Source: Candidatus Nitrosopelagicus brevis
GTDB lineage: Archaea > Thermoproteota > Nitrososphaeria > Nitrososphaerales > Nitrosopumilaceae
DNA: 64,000 nucleotides
Direction: 5' to 3'
Assembly (NCBI RefSeq): GCF_000812185.1
Contig: NZ_CP007026.1
Location: forward strand, 873,107-937,106
Shown here: piece after piece, positions 33,167 to 41,213 of the stretch
Position numbering within the stretch: the stretch's first letter is position 1
How the letters are laid out: each line of letters starts with the position of its first letter
The notes under the pieces: generated by a model
Database searches by the model: none
What the model was told of the DNA's origin: nothing
The model's input: the letters and a program-made list of their open reading frames with translations, nothing else
Translations under genes and position numbers: made by a program

Positions 33167-35066
33167 ATGTTAAAACCTCTCTTTTTTCAGCATTATTATT
33201 TACAATTTTCTTTAATGTATCGTATAATTCAGTACATGTCATTGGTCTTCCTGTGTATTTTAGAATATAATAATCAGGATCTTTTTCTAAATTTTGTTTA
33301 ATTATTGACCCAAGCTGACCAGTGTAATTGGCCTCAACATCAATAATTGTTTTAGAATTAGAGAATGATTTTTTCAAAAGTTCTTTTGGGAATGGATGTA
33401 AAAGTTTTATTTCAACAAATCCAATGTTAATTCCTTCATTTTTCAACATATCAATTGCATCAAGAATTGGACCTTGAGTTGAACCCCAAGAAACAACACA
33501 AAATTCACCATCAGAATGTTTGACAATTTGTTCAGACTCAGGAATTTTTTCAAGAATGTAATCAAGACGAGACTGTCTTTTATCCATCATTTCTACACGA
33601 TTAACTGGATCCTCAGAAATATGACCTTCAACATCACTTTCATCTCCAGTATTCCAAAATATTCCATTTTCTAAACCTATTTTTGATCTTGGTGATAATC
33701 CATCGGCGGTATGGTCAAATCTTTTGTAAGCATTTGAAGGAGGTTCATCTAGTAGTTTTCCTCTATCAATATTGACTTTAGTTTCATCAAATCGTTGACA
33801 GGTAGTGACAGAACTAGCAATGAATTTATCCATCATATGTATAATAGGAACTTGAAAAACATCAGCGTAGTTAAACACATTAGCTGTATCATAAAAGCTA
33901 TCTGATACATTACCAGATGCATAAACAATTCTAGGAAATTCACCTACACCTGAATTAATGGCACATAGTAAATCATCTTGGCCATGACGGGTAGGTAAAC
34001 CAGTAGAAGGTCCACTTCTTTGATAAAATGTAATCACAACAGGAACTTCATTAATGCCTGCCCAACTCAAACATTCTATCATTAGTACAAAACCAGGTCC
34101 AGATGTACATGTTGCAGAACGTACGCCTGTTAATGATGAACCTATTGCCATACCTATTGCAGAGATTTCATCTTCAGTTTGAATAACAAGTGTTGAACCA
34201 GGACGATCTTCATTAATCTCAAGTATTTCGTTGGTTTCAAGAAAATTGCTTTCATCTGTTGCAGGCGTAATTGGATAATATGATTGAAATCTACATCCTG
34301 CAATTATTTTCCCAATGGATGTACCATAGTACCCTTGAACTAGAAGTGTATTTTCTTTAATCTCATTAATATTGAATTTTAAATCTGTACTTCCAAACTT
34401 TGCTGCAGCATAATTGTAAGCAAAATTTGCAGCAGATACATTCATGTCAGCGATTGCTTTTTTCTTTGAAAAAATTGAGTTTATAGATTCTGTTAATTTT
34501 TCTGTAGGAATCATTAACAATCCTAATGAAAGAGAGACTCCCAAAACATTGAACATACGAATCATAGTTTTAATTCGAGGATTTTCTATTTTTTCAGAAA
34601 GTTCAAACAAAAGACTACGGAAAGAAACAGAATGTATTGATGCACCTCTTTCAGATGCCAATTCCAAGATTCCTTTAATAGTATTCTCTTTGTTGTTAGA
34701 TTTTAAGAAACCTTCCATTCGTTCTTTAAAATCATTATCAAATGTAATAACATCTGAGACTTTGATATTTTCTAAAGTTGAATCGTAGATTATGATTCCA
34801 TTTTCTAGAACATCATTAGCATGACGAAATATAGTTTCAGCATCAAATGCAATTAACATGTTTGTACCTTTGATACTAGAACGAATTTGTTTGTCAGAAA
34901 CTCTAACTGCAAAATAACTATGTTCACCTTTTATGTTAGAATAGTACTCACGTTTTCCAAATATTTGATATCCCATTTTTGAGAAAACTTGAGAGAAAAT
35001 ATTAGCGGCAGTCTCAACACCACTACCTTGTGGTCCACCAATCATCCATGTAAAATCAGATACCAA
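33156..35066 (-). CDS. korA: 2-oxoacid:ferredoxin oxidoreductase gamma-alpha fused subunit
   Basis: A 636-residue protein. The gamma domain opens with D-F-T-W-M-I-G-G-P-Q-G-S-G-V; the alpha domain starts near residue 215 and carries the Y-P-I-T-P-A-T motif that binds the 2-oxoacid/CoA-side partner. Candidate starts: TTG at 35066, one base after the stop of the small Cys-rich gene, which I prefer as it leaves a typical N-terminus, or an in-frame ATG at 35087. It precedes korB in the operon. Confidence 0.85.
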   Translation of the reverse strand: MVSDFTWMIGGPQGSGVETAANIFSQVFSKMGYQIFGKREYYSNIKGEHSYFAVRVSDKQIRSSIKGTNMLIAFDAETIFRHANDVLENGIIIYDSTLENIKVSDVITFDNDFKERMEGFLKSNNKENTIKGILELASERGASIHSVSFRSLLFELSEKIENPRIKTMIRMFNVLGVSLSLGLLMIPTEKLTESINSIFSKKKAIADMNVSAANFAYNYAAAKFGSTDLKFNINEIKENTLLVQGYYGTSIGKIIAGCRFQSYYPITPATDESNFLETNEILEINEDRPGSTLVIQTEDEISAIGMAIGSSLTGVRSATCTSGPGFVLMIECLSWAGINEVPVVITFYQRSGPSTGLPTRHGQDDLLCAINSGVGEFPRIVYASGNVSDSFYDTANVFNYADVFQVPIIHMMDKFIASSVTTCQRFDETKVNIDRGKLLDEPPSNAYKRFDHTADGLSPRSKIGLENGIFWNTGDESDVEGHISEDPVNRVEMMDKRQSRLDYILEKIPESEQIVKHSDGEFCVVSWGSTQGPILDAIDMLKNEGINIGFVEIKLLHPFPKELLKKSFSNSKTIIDVEANYTGQLGSIIKQNLEKDPDYYILKYTGRPMTCTELYDTLKKIVNNNAEKREVLTYGA

Positions 35067-35067
35067 T

Positions 35068-35202
35068 TCATGCCCCCGTCGCTGCATCAAATAATGCACA
35101 TTCACATTTATCACGTTCACCACAATAAGGGCAAACACAGATACATTGTTCTATTGTTTTTGTACATTCAGAACAATTTAGAAAATCATCAGAAGAAGAC
35201 AA
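35068..35202 (-). CDS. 44-residue eight-cysteine small protein
   Basis: A TTG-started gene of 44 codons. Its eight cysteines are arranged C-x2-C, then C-x-C-x-C-x2-C, then C-x-C, at residues 10, 13, 20, 22, 24, 27, 33 and 35. It ends with A-L-F-D-A-A-T-G-A, and its TGA stop lies one base before the korA TTG, so it is the first gene of the kor operon. A small iron-sulphur or zinc protein that matures or feeds electrons to the oxidoreductase is an inference. An ATG just upstream (35209) opens only a six-codon peptide. Confidence 0.55.
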   Translation of the reverse strand: MSSSDDFLNCSECTKTIEQCICVCPYCGERDKCECALFDAATGA

Positions 35203-35221
35203 TAATCATAGTATGATTAAA

Positions 35222-35231
35222 TATTATAAAT
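35222..35231 (+). promoter_or_regulatory. TATA-like promoter of the 2-hydroxyacid dehydrogenase
   Basis: TATTATAAAT is centred about 23-25 bases before the ATG at 35249 and supports that start over the ATG at 35213 (leaderless transcript). Confidence 0.45.
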
Positions 35232-35248
35232 GGTTTGACCATACATTA

Positions 35249-36217
35249 ATGAAAAAACGTTTCAATGTGTTAGTTACAAGACGCCTACACACATCTGCAC
35301 TAGACGAATTAAAAAGAAAATGTAATGTGTCGCTGCATATAGGTAAAATTCCAATTCCAAAAAAAAATCTAATTGATAAAATCAAGAATATGGATGGCTT
35401 GGTTTGTCATCCATATGACACAATAGACAAAGAAGTCATTAAAAATTCAAAAAATCTCAAAGTAATCAGTACATTTAGCGTAGGTTTTGATCATATTGAT
35501 GTTAATTTTGCAAAATCACAAGGAATCAAAATTGGCTATACGCCTGAGGTTTTAACTAATGCCACAGCCGAGTTAACAATTGGATTAATTCTAGACGTGC
35601 TGAGAAGGATTTCTGAAGGAGATAGAATTATTCGAAATAAAAAATGGAATCAGATCTTCGGTGCATATGATTATACAGGTACGGAAGTATCAGGCAAGAC
35701 TATCGGAATTATAGGAATGGGAAGAATTGGAAGAGAAGTTGCAAGAAAGGCAAATGGTTTAGGTATGAATATAATTTATCATAATAGAAAACCGATATCA
35801 AAGAGAATTGAAAATATGTTAAAAGCAAAATATGTTTCAGAGAATATGCTCTACAAAAATAGTGATATAATTTCACTGCATGTTCCATACAATAACGATA
35901 CACACCATTTAATGAATTCAAAAATTTTTAAAAAAATGAAAAAAACTTCTTTTTTGATAAATACATCTAGAGGTAAAATTGTTAATGAAAAACAATTAGT
36001 TAATGCATTGATGAAAAAAGAAATTCAGGGTGCAGGAATGGATGTTTATGAATCAGAACCTGTTAAAAGAAACAGTCCATTATTAAAATTAGAAAATGTT
36101 GTTTTGGCACCACATGTTGGAAGCTCAACTAATGAAACAAGACAAAAAATGTCAGATATTACTGCAAGAAATTTGATTTTAGCACTAGAAGGAAAAAAAT
36201 TACTTTATTCAGTTTAG
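35249..36217 (+). CDS. D-isomer-specific 2-hydroxyacid dehydrogenase
   Basis: A 322-residue NAD(P) oxidoreductase, resembling glyoxylate/hydroxypyruvate reductases. Cofactor motif G-I-I-G-M-G-R-I-G-R-E; catalytic Arg in N-T-S-R-G-K-I-V, Glu in Y-E-S-E-P, and His in A-P-H-V-G-S-S. It reduces a 2-oxoacid to D-2-hydroxyacid; the substrate is not set by eye (glyoxylate, hydroxypyruvate or phosphoglycerate are possible). Start chosen by promoter spacing. Divergent from the kor operon; its stop overlaps the end of the next gene. Confidence 0.85.
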   Translation: MKKRFNVLVTRRLHTSALDELKRKCNVSLHIGKIPIPKKNLIDKIKNMDGLVCHPYDTIDKEVIKNSKNLKVISTFSVGFDHIDVNFAKSQGIKIGYTPEVLTNATAELTIGLILDVLRRISEGDRIIRNKKWNQIFGAYDYTGTEVSGKTIGIIGMGRIGREVARKANGLGMNIIYHNRKPISKRIENMLKAKYVSENMLYKNSDIISLHVPYNNDTHHLMNSKIFKKMKKTSFLINTSRGKIVNEKQLVNALMKKEIQGAGMDVYESEPVKRNSPLLKLENVVLAPHVGSSTNETRQKMSDITARNLILALEGKKLLYSV

Positions 36218-36480
36218 TCTAATTGAATTAAAACATCATCAGGATTGCCTTTAACACAATCAGTTCCAACAGCTTTTAGTTTTTGAAATTCAAGTGTACC
36301 TTCAGGGATTTTCCCTATTTTTTGTAATTCACCAATTTTTACAGTTACAACATCTTTGTGTTTTTCACATGTAATTCCAACCATGTAAGAATCATCATTA
36401 TGTACAATTTCCACTACATATTCTGGTGGATTAACACAATCACGTCCATTCTGTTTAACAGAACATCTATCTGGGAACAT
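36214..36480 (-). CDS. Small Cys/His protein, unknown
   Basis: An 88-residue protein. Cys 6 and Cys 15, then C-E-K-H near residue 38, could bind one zinc ion; the rest is a compact mixed alpha/beta fold. A fourth Cys lies near residue 74. Function unknown. It sits 24 bases after the FAD oxidoreductase ORF end on the same strand (minus) and may be read from its transcript. Confidence 0.55.
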   Translation of the reverse strand: MFPDRCSVKQNGRDCVNPPEYVVEIVHNDDSYMVGITCEKHKDVVTVKIGELQKIGKIPEGTLEFQKLKAVGTDCVKGNPDDVLIQLD

Positions 36481-36504
36481 AAAATTACCATTTTTGAAGG
36501 AATA

Positions 36505-37803
36505 TTAAATCTGTTCTATTATAGAATCAAAATTCCATAGCGTGTTTTTTTGAGAATTTGGTTTTTTTAAGATTCCTTTGTCCTGTAATTTTTTAATAAT
36601 TAAAGCAGAATAAGCAGGCGCACCAGTTGCACCAGGAGAATTGTAATTAACAATATGAAATGAATTATGACCTTCACGTTCCATTACATCAGAAATAAAA
36701 TTTCCATCTGGGGAAATAACGGGAGTACGTATTCCTGCAGTACCTTTTTTTGTAAAATAATCAGGTTTTAAGGATGGAATAAAATTCATGACACGTTGAA
36801 CCATTGCATCTTTTGAAATGGAACTTCTAAATTCATGACTGATTAACGATATGAAATCAGGATTAAGAAATAGTTTTTTTGCGCCACCAGTGAGAATTTC
36901 TCCTAGTTTTGATATAGTAGAGGGAATATCAGTTACAAAACCATCATATGTTTCAGGTGTTGGTACAGGCACAGCATTTGGACCAATTTCAGTAGTCCCA
37001 TTAGCACGTTTTATCCAATGAGGATCAAGGAATGGAAATTCAGGATGTCTAGCAACTGAATAGATGTTTGTTTTTACAATATCAGCATAACTGTTATGAG
37101 CTATCCAGTATTCTCCTCTAAAATGAAGATCAGAATATGATTCAAACAAGTCAAATTGTTTTGCAATATCTAACGAGTTTCCACCAGAGCAATTAATTAG
37201 ATAACTACATTCAATTGAAGAATTATCTGTAAAATTTACTTGAATTGCGTCATCATTTTTGATAAATGATTTTACACTTTTCTGAAAAAGGAATTCAGTT
37301 GAATTTTGTACAGATATTTTCTTTATTTCCTGTGTAAGTTTAGAATAATCAGTAGATACATCACTTTTGCAAAGTAACCCAGAAAAACATTCAACATTTT
37401 TTTCTTTTTGTTTTATTTCATTTGAGTCAAGTAATACAAGATTTTCTTCTAAAACACCATTTTCAATTCCCCATTTTTGGTATTTTTCTAATGTTTTATG
37501 CTGTGTTTCATTTAAAGCAACCTCAATTGTTCCTATTTCATTCCAAGGCGACATTGTATTTTCAGCAAGCGTTTTCCATAATTCATGTGAGCTTTGCGCA
37601 GATTTTGCAAAAATTTTTTTCTTTTCAGGGTTTAGATAAAACGGAGTATGAACAACGCCTGTATTTCTTCCACTAGTATGTTGAGCAACATTAGATTCTT
37701 TTTCAATAACACATACACTAGAGTCATAAAGATTTGAGATCCAATACGAAATTGTCGTACCTAAAATTCCTCCACCTAAAATTGCAATATCAAATTTTTT
37801 CAA
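36505..37803 (-). CDS. FAD-dependent oxidoreductase, L-2-hydroxyglutarate oxidase-like
   Basis: A 432-residue flavoprotein. The N-terminal FAD motif G-G-G-I-L-G-T-T-I is followed by E-K-E-S and then A-Q-H-T-S-G-R-N-T-G-V-V-H, the loop of LhgO/glycine-oxidase-like enzymes. It probably oxidises an alpha-hydroxy acid or amino acid and donates electrons to quinone or O2. The assignment to L-2-hydroxyglutarate is family inference. Adjacent to a 2-hydroxyacid dehydrogenase and 2-oxoacid oxidoreductase, which fits 2-oxoglutarate repair. Confidence 0.8.
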   Translation of the reverse strand: MKKFDIAILGGGILGTTISYWISNLYDSSVCVIEKESNVAQHTSGRNTGVVHTPFYLNPEKKKIFAKSAQSSHELWKTLAENTMSPWNEIGTIEVALNETQHKTLEKYQKWGIENGVLEENLVLLDSNEIKQKEKNVECFSGLLCKSDVSTDYSKLTQEIKKISVQNSTEFLFQKSVKSFIKNDDAIQVNFTDNSSIECSYLINCSGGNSLDIAKQFDLFESYSDLHFRGEYWIAHNSYADIVKTNIYSVARHPEFPFLDPHWIKRANGTTEIGPNAVPVPTPETYDGFVTDIPSTISKLGEILTGGAKKLFLNPDFISLISHEFRSSISKDAMVQRVMNFIPSLKPDYFTKKGTAGIRTPVISPDGNFISDVMEREGHNSFHIVNYNSPGATGAPAYSALIIKKLQDKGILKKPNSQKNTLWNFDSIIEQI

Positions 37804-37841
37804 TATATCATTTCACACGACCTACAATTTTAAATTAAAGA

Positions 37842-37942
37842 TGGCGCCGAGAGAGAGATTTGAACTCTCGATCCCTTGCGAGAACGTGCTTTATGGTTAA
37901 AGATTTCCAGGCACGCGCCCTACCAGGCTAGGCGACCTCGGC
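37842..37942 (-). tRNA. tRNA-Ser(GGA) with 14-base intron and encoded CCA
   Basis: Reading the minus strand from 37942: acceptor GCCGAGG pairs with TCTCGGC (one G-T), D arm GCCT/GGGC, anticodon arm CGTGC-CTGGAAA-GCACG with anticodon GGA, a long variable arm TCTC-GCAA-GGGA, and T arm GAGAG-TTCAAAT-CTCTC, then G73 and CCA. The 14-base intron (37891-37904, ATCTTTAACCATAA) follows A37, the canonical 37/38 place. The T/C-rich variable arm and long extra arm confirm Ser. Confidence 0.92.
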
Positions 37943-37974
37943 ATTAGCTTTCGCTAAATAATAATTTGATAGTG

Positions 37975-37982
37975 ATTATAAA
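37975..37982 (-). promoter_or_regulatory. Putative box A of tRNA-Ser
   Basis: TTTATAAT on the minus strand is about 33 bases from the 5' end of the tRNA, close to the expected distance with a short leader. Support is positional only. Confidence 0.4.
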
Positions 37983-37995
37983 AATGCATTATATT

Positions 37996-38442
37996 TTATT
38001 TGAAAACATGAATTATGACAATTTTTTCTATGATACTCCCATCAAGTGTAATTGCTTTTGATGTGATTTTGTATGTGCCTTCCAATATTTGATCACCATT
38101 ATTTTTTATTTGATCCCAGACAAAAGTTACATCTTCATGTGAATCTAGATTTGAGATTACTTGAGCTGCAGTAGGTGAAAAGATAGGAATGCTATCTAGC
38201 TGTTTTATGATTAGCCCATAGGAAGCATCAGGAAATTTTAGTTCATCTGTTCCTGAATTAACAATTGTAATAGAGATGGGTTCGCCTAACGTAAAGTTAG
38301 TTTTTTCTGTAACTATTGATAATGAGGTTCCATCGACATAGACTAATTGATCCTCGACACCATATTCATACAAAATAATTCCGAAAATTGGTCCAGAAAC
38401 AACACCAAGAATTATCGCAAAAAGTAAGCCTTTAGGAAACAA
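37996..38442 (-). CDS. Membrane-anchored protein with a beta-sandwich domain
   Basis: A 148-residue protein. An N-terminal hydrophobic segment (F-A-I-I-L-G-V-V-S-G-P-I-F-G-I-I) anchors or exports it; the rest is a strand-rich domain with G-E-P-I-S-I-T-I-V-N-S-G-T-D, typical of Ig/BsuPI-like sandwiches. No catalytic residue. It lies three bases after the cbf5 stop, so is probably the last gene of that unit. Role unknown. Confidence 0.65.
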   Translation of the reverse strand: MFPKGLLFAIILGVVSGPIFGIILYEYGVEDQLVYVDGTSLSIVTEKTNFTLGEPISITIVNSGTDELKFPDASYGLIIKQLDSIPIFSPTAAQVISNLDSHEDVTFVWDQIKNNGDQILEGTYKITSKAITLDGSIIEKIVIIHVFK

Positions 38443-38445
38443 TTT

Positions 38446-39441
38446 TTACTCTTTTGGAGGTGAACTTGTACGCCAATTTTTTGGGTAAGTGTTTGGTTTC
38501 ATGATTATTCTTTTTGTTTGAAATGCATATCCCTTCGTTTGTTCTTTAATTTCATTTTCAGATAGTAAAGATTCTGCCAATGCAACAATCTCACCTTTTT
38601 GAGAATAAATTCCAACTAGATCACCTTTTTCCAGATACTGAGATATTTGTAAGACGCCAGGTATTGCCAATTGTGCTCCATGACACATAGAATCTATTGC
38701 AGAATCACGAATGACTACTGATTTTATTTCACTAAGAGTTTCTTCAACAGGTCGAATAATTTTCAAGAGTTTTGAATCATCTTTATTTTCTTTCCATGTT
38801 GCATATGCATCAGCTAATTGATGCATAGTGACAAGATTATTTTCATTAAATTGATGAACACGTGAACGACGTAGTTCTATCATAGAACCACCTGGGCCAA
38901 GTAGTTCACCCATATCGTAGTATAATTTTCGAATGTATGTTCCTGCTTCACATAATATTCTTAACAAAACTAGGCGTTCTTTTTGTTCTAAAAGTTCTAA
39001 CTCATAGATGGTTCTGCTTCTAGTTTGTCTGACCACAGCAGAACGTTGTGGAGGTTTTTGAAAAATTTCACCACGAAATAATTCAAGAATTTGTTCTAGT
39101 TTTTCTTTAGATGGTAACGAATGTAATCTACCTAATGCATGATATTCTTTTGGTCCCATCAATAATACACCAAGAGCCTTTGTGCCTTCTCCCAAACCAA
39201 GAGGTAAAACGCCTGAAACTTGTGGATCAAGGGTTCCACTATGACCAGCTTTAGGAATTTCTAAAATTCTTTTTGCCCAAGCGACAACTTCATGACTTGT
39301 AGGTCCAGGAGGTTTATCAATCAAAATTAGGCCGTATTCAAGAAGCTGTTCAATTGTTCTTTTGTTGTAATATGTTCCATTTTCGGGATTAGTCATATCA
39401 TCATCTATTTTTACAAGATTCTCAAGTTGTTTTAGAGTCAA
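38446..39441 (-). CDS. cbf5: RNA-guided pseudouridine synthase Cbf5/TruB
   Basis: A 331-residue catalytic subunit of H/ACA RNPs, making pseudouridine in rRNA and tRNA. Catalytic Asp is in A-G-H-S-G-T-L-D-P-Q-V-S-G-V-L; conserved strands D-K-P-P-G-P-T-S and R-R-S-R-V-H-Q-F follow. The C-terminal part has a PUA domain (residues about 245-330). A long N-terminal strand is as in archaeal Cbf5. Overlaps cmk by four bases. Confidence 0.93.
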   Translation of the reverse strand: MTLKQLENLVKIDDDMTNPENGTYYNKRTIEQLLEYGLILIDKPPGPTSHEVVAWAKRILEIPKAGHSGTLDPQVSGVLPLGLGEGTKALGVLLMGPKEYHALGRLHSLPSKEKLEQILELFRGEIFQKPPQRSAVVRQTRSRTIYELELLEQKERLVLLRILCEAGTYIRKLYYDMGELLGPGGSMIELRRSRVHQFNENNLVTMHQLADAYATWKENKDDSKLLKIIRPVEETLSEIKSVVIRDSAIDSMCHGAQLAIPGVLQISQYLEKGDLVGIYSQKGEIVALAESLLSENEIKEQTKGYAFQTKRIIMKPNTYPKNWRTSSPPKE

Positions 39442-39998
39442 AGTAATTCTCTCACTGTTGTTTTAGCAATTTCTAATACTTGTTCTGCATTTATTCCATC
39501 AGTTTGAATAATTTTGTCAAAAACTGAAAGATCATCTCCAAATTCAAAGTTATAGAGATTTTTGTAGATTAATTTATTTTCATTAAATCTTTTGTTAACA
39601 ACTGCTAGTGCAGAGGATTCATCCAGATTATCACGATTCTGCATGCGTTTTGCACTATTTTCTACAGTTCCATCTAGCCATAATTTTATTCCACTGTCAA
39701 TTAACCAAGGAAGTGTATAACTGGTAATGACAACATTACCTTTTTCAAATAATTGGATTAATTTCTCATCAACTTTTTTATCAAATTCTGAATTTTCTTT
39801 TCTTTGATTAAGAAATTTCATTCCATCTTCAGTATCCCACCAATCATCACCGCTAGAAGAAAATCCTTGTTCACTCGCAAGTTCTTTTAAAATATCTCCA
39901 CCGCTTAGATAATTAAGATTAAATTCTTTTGCAAGTCCCTTGGCTACAGTTGTCTTTCCGATAGCAGGAGGACCAGACACTACGATGGATTTTGACAA
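39438..39998 (-). CDS. cmk: Cytidylate kinase, archaeal type
   Basis: A 186-residue NMP kinase. P-loop G-P-P-A-I-G-K-T-T-V near residues 9-18, the CMP region Y-L-S-G-G-D-I-L-K-E-L-A, and R-x-x-x-R-x-N-L lid residues identify it. Phosphorylates CMP and dCMP to supply CTP. It abuts the EMC3-like gene and overlaps cbf5, the usual archaeal order. Confidence 0.88.
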   Translation of the reverse strand: MSKSIVVSGPPAIGKTTVAKGLAKEFNLNYLSGGDILKELASEQGFSSSGDDWWDTEDGMKFLNQRKENSEFDKKVDEKLIQLFEKGNVVITSYTLPWLIDSGIKLWLDGTVENSAKRMQNRDNLDESSALAVVNKRFNENKLIYKNLYNFEFGDDLSVFDKIIQTDGINAEQVLEIAKTTVRELL

Positions 39999-40619
39999 TT
40001 ATCCTAAATCCATTTGTGTTTTAGTTAGTTTCATGATGAGCCCACTAAATGCAATTGATGATAGGAAGTACCAAGCCCACAAGTATAATGCATTTTCATC
40101 TTGACAATATGCACCTTCTTCTACTTTGATAGCAGTACATGTTAGTTCAAACCAATCACCTGGAATAACATTTAGTGGAATTGGAGATAATGCAACAGTG
40201 TATGAGAACAATTGTGGAAGTACAAAATAGAAAATTAACATTAAAGGAATAATTGTAATCATCATAGGTCGAATATTCATCTGCATCATTTCCATGTTCA
40301 TTTTATTCATGTAAGCCGATTTTTTATTTGCATTAGCAATTCTTGCTTGATCTTTTGATCTAAATGCAGCCATTCTCTCTTTTTGCCATGCTCTAACTTC
40401 TTTTGTGATTCTTCTTTGCTTAACCTGATCAACCATTTTTTTTCTTATTCCGGAGTTGATTACATTTAATGCAATTCCAAATCCAGCAACTGCTAACATT
40501 GATAGAATTGCACCTTTTATCATAGGATCGTCACTGCCAAGAGGACCTTCTCTCATTCCAAAGAAATCCATCTGAAGGAATACTGCGTCAATAAAGTTTA
40601 GTATGAAATTAAATTCCAT
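39999..40619 (-). CDS. EMC3/TMCO1-like (DUF106) membrane insertase homologue
   Basis: A 206-residue membrane protein with an N-terminal transmembrane segment (K-G-A-I-L-S-M-L-A-V-A-G-F), a positively charged cytoplasmic coiled coil (R-R-I-T-K-E-V-R-A-W-Q-K), and two C-terminal helices (M-M-I-T-I-I-P-L-M-L-I-F-Y-F-V-L-P and a final one). This matches archaeal Oxa1/YidC-family proteins. It is expected to assist membrane-protein insertion with SecY, which is two genes upstream. Confidence 0.85.
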   Translation of the reverse strand: MEFNFILNFIDAVFLQMDFFGMREGPLGSDDPMIKGAILSMLAVAGFGIALNVINSGIRKKMVDQVKQRRITKEVRAWQKERMAAFRSKDQARIANANKKSAYMNKMNMEMMQMNIRPMMITIIPLMLIFYFVLPQLFSYTVALSPIPLNVIPGDWFELTCTAIKVEEGAYCQDENALYLWAWYFLSSIAFSGLIMKLTKTQMDLG

Positions 40620-41213
40620 TTAAACACCCACACCTATTGCATCTATTACATTTTGTGCTGCTTCTTCAATTTTTCCTTCATTATTCAATATAACTTTCAA
40701 TGGAGATCCAGATAAGACCGAACAACTTGCAAGCATTGCATCTTGTACAGCTAGTTCCTTTTTTATTGCTTCGATTGAAATTTTGTCACGATTTCTACTA
40801 TCATCCTTCATCCTACGATTATAGATCTCTTCTGGGCGTGCAGATATTGCTATGAGATGTGTTGGTTCAAGAATTTGAATTACATGATAAGGAAGACCTG
40901 GATAGAATCCTTCATCAGTAGAGATGAATGCATGAGTATCAACAAAGACAACATCATCTGTTAATTCAGCAATTTTTTTTGCAGCCTGTTTTTGTAGTTC
41001 TTTTTGTTGTGAGACAGGTAAATGTCGTAGATTATCTCTATCAGAGACTTGATTGTTAGCAGCTTCATCCATCATTACAGTACCATAACTATGTACGCTA
41101 GCGCAGTGTTTTTGAGCATTAATTAATTCTACAATACGCGTAACTAGAGAAGTTTTTCCAACTCCTGGAATTCCAACTATTACTATTTTTTTACGTTCTA
41201 CCAAGTAAAGCAC
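40620..41213 (-). CDS. adkA: Archaeal adenylate kinase
   Basis: A 197-residue P-loop kinase (G-I-P-G-V-G-K-T-S-L near residues 15-24) of the archaeal trimeric type, converting ATP + AMP to 2 ADP. H-L-P-V-S-Q-Q-K-E-L-Q-K-Q-A-A-K and R-P-E-E-I-Y-N-R-R match the family. Start uncertain: a GTG that overlaps secY by 23 bases or a TTG nine bases later. It lies between secY and the EMC3-like gene. Confidence 0.88.
   Translation of the reverse strand: MLYLVERKKIVIVGIPGVGKTSLVTRIVELINAQKHCASVHSYGTVMMDEAANNQVSDRDNLRHLPVSQQKELQKQAAKKIAELTDDVVFVDTHAFISTDEGFYPGLPYHVIQILEPTHLIAISARPEEIYNRRMKDDSRNRDKISIEAIKKELAVQDAMLASCSVLSGSPLKVILNNEGKIEEAAQNVIDAIGVGV

Noticed and set aside
33156-35138. Longer korA frame starting at 35138
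   Set aside because: It would add residues unlike any 2-oxoacid oxidoreductase and overlap the Cys-rich small gene; TTG at 35066 or ATG at 35087 fit better.
35207-35209. ATG at the head of the kor operon as a start
   Set aside because: It opens only a six-codon peptide; the longer frame begins at the TTG seven bases later.
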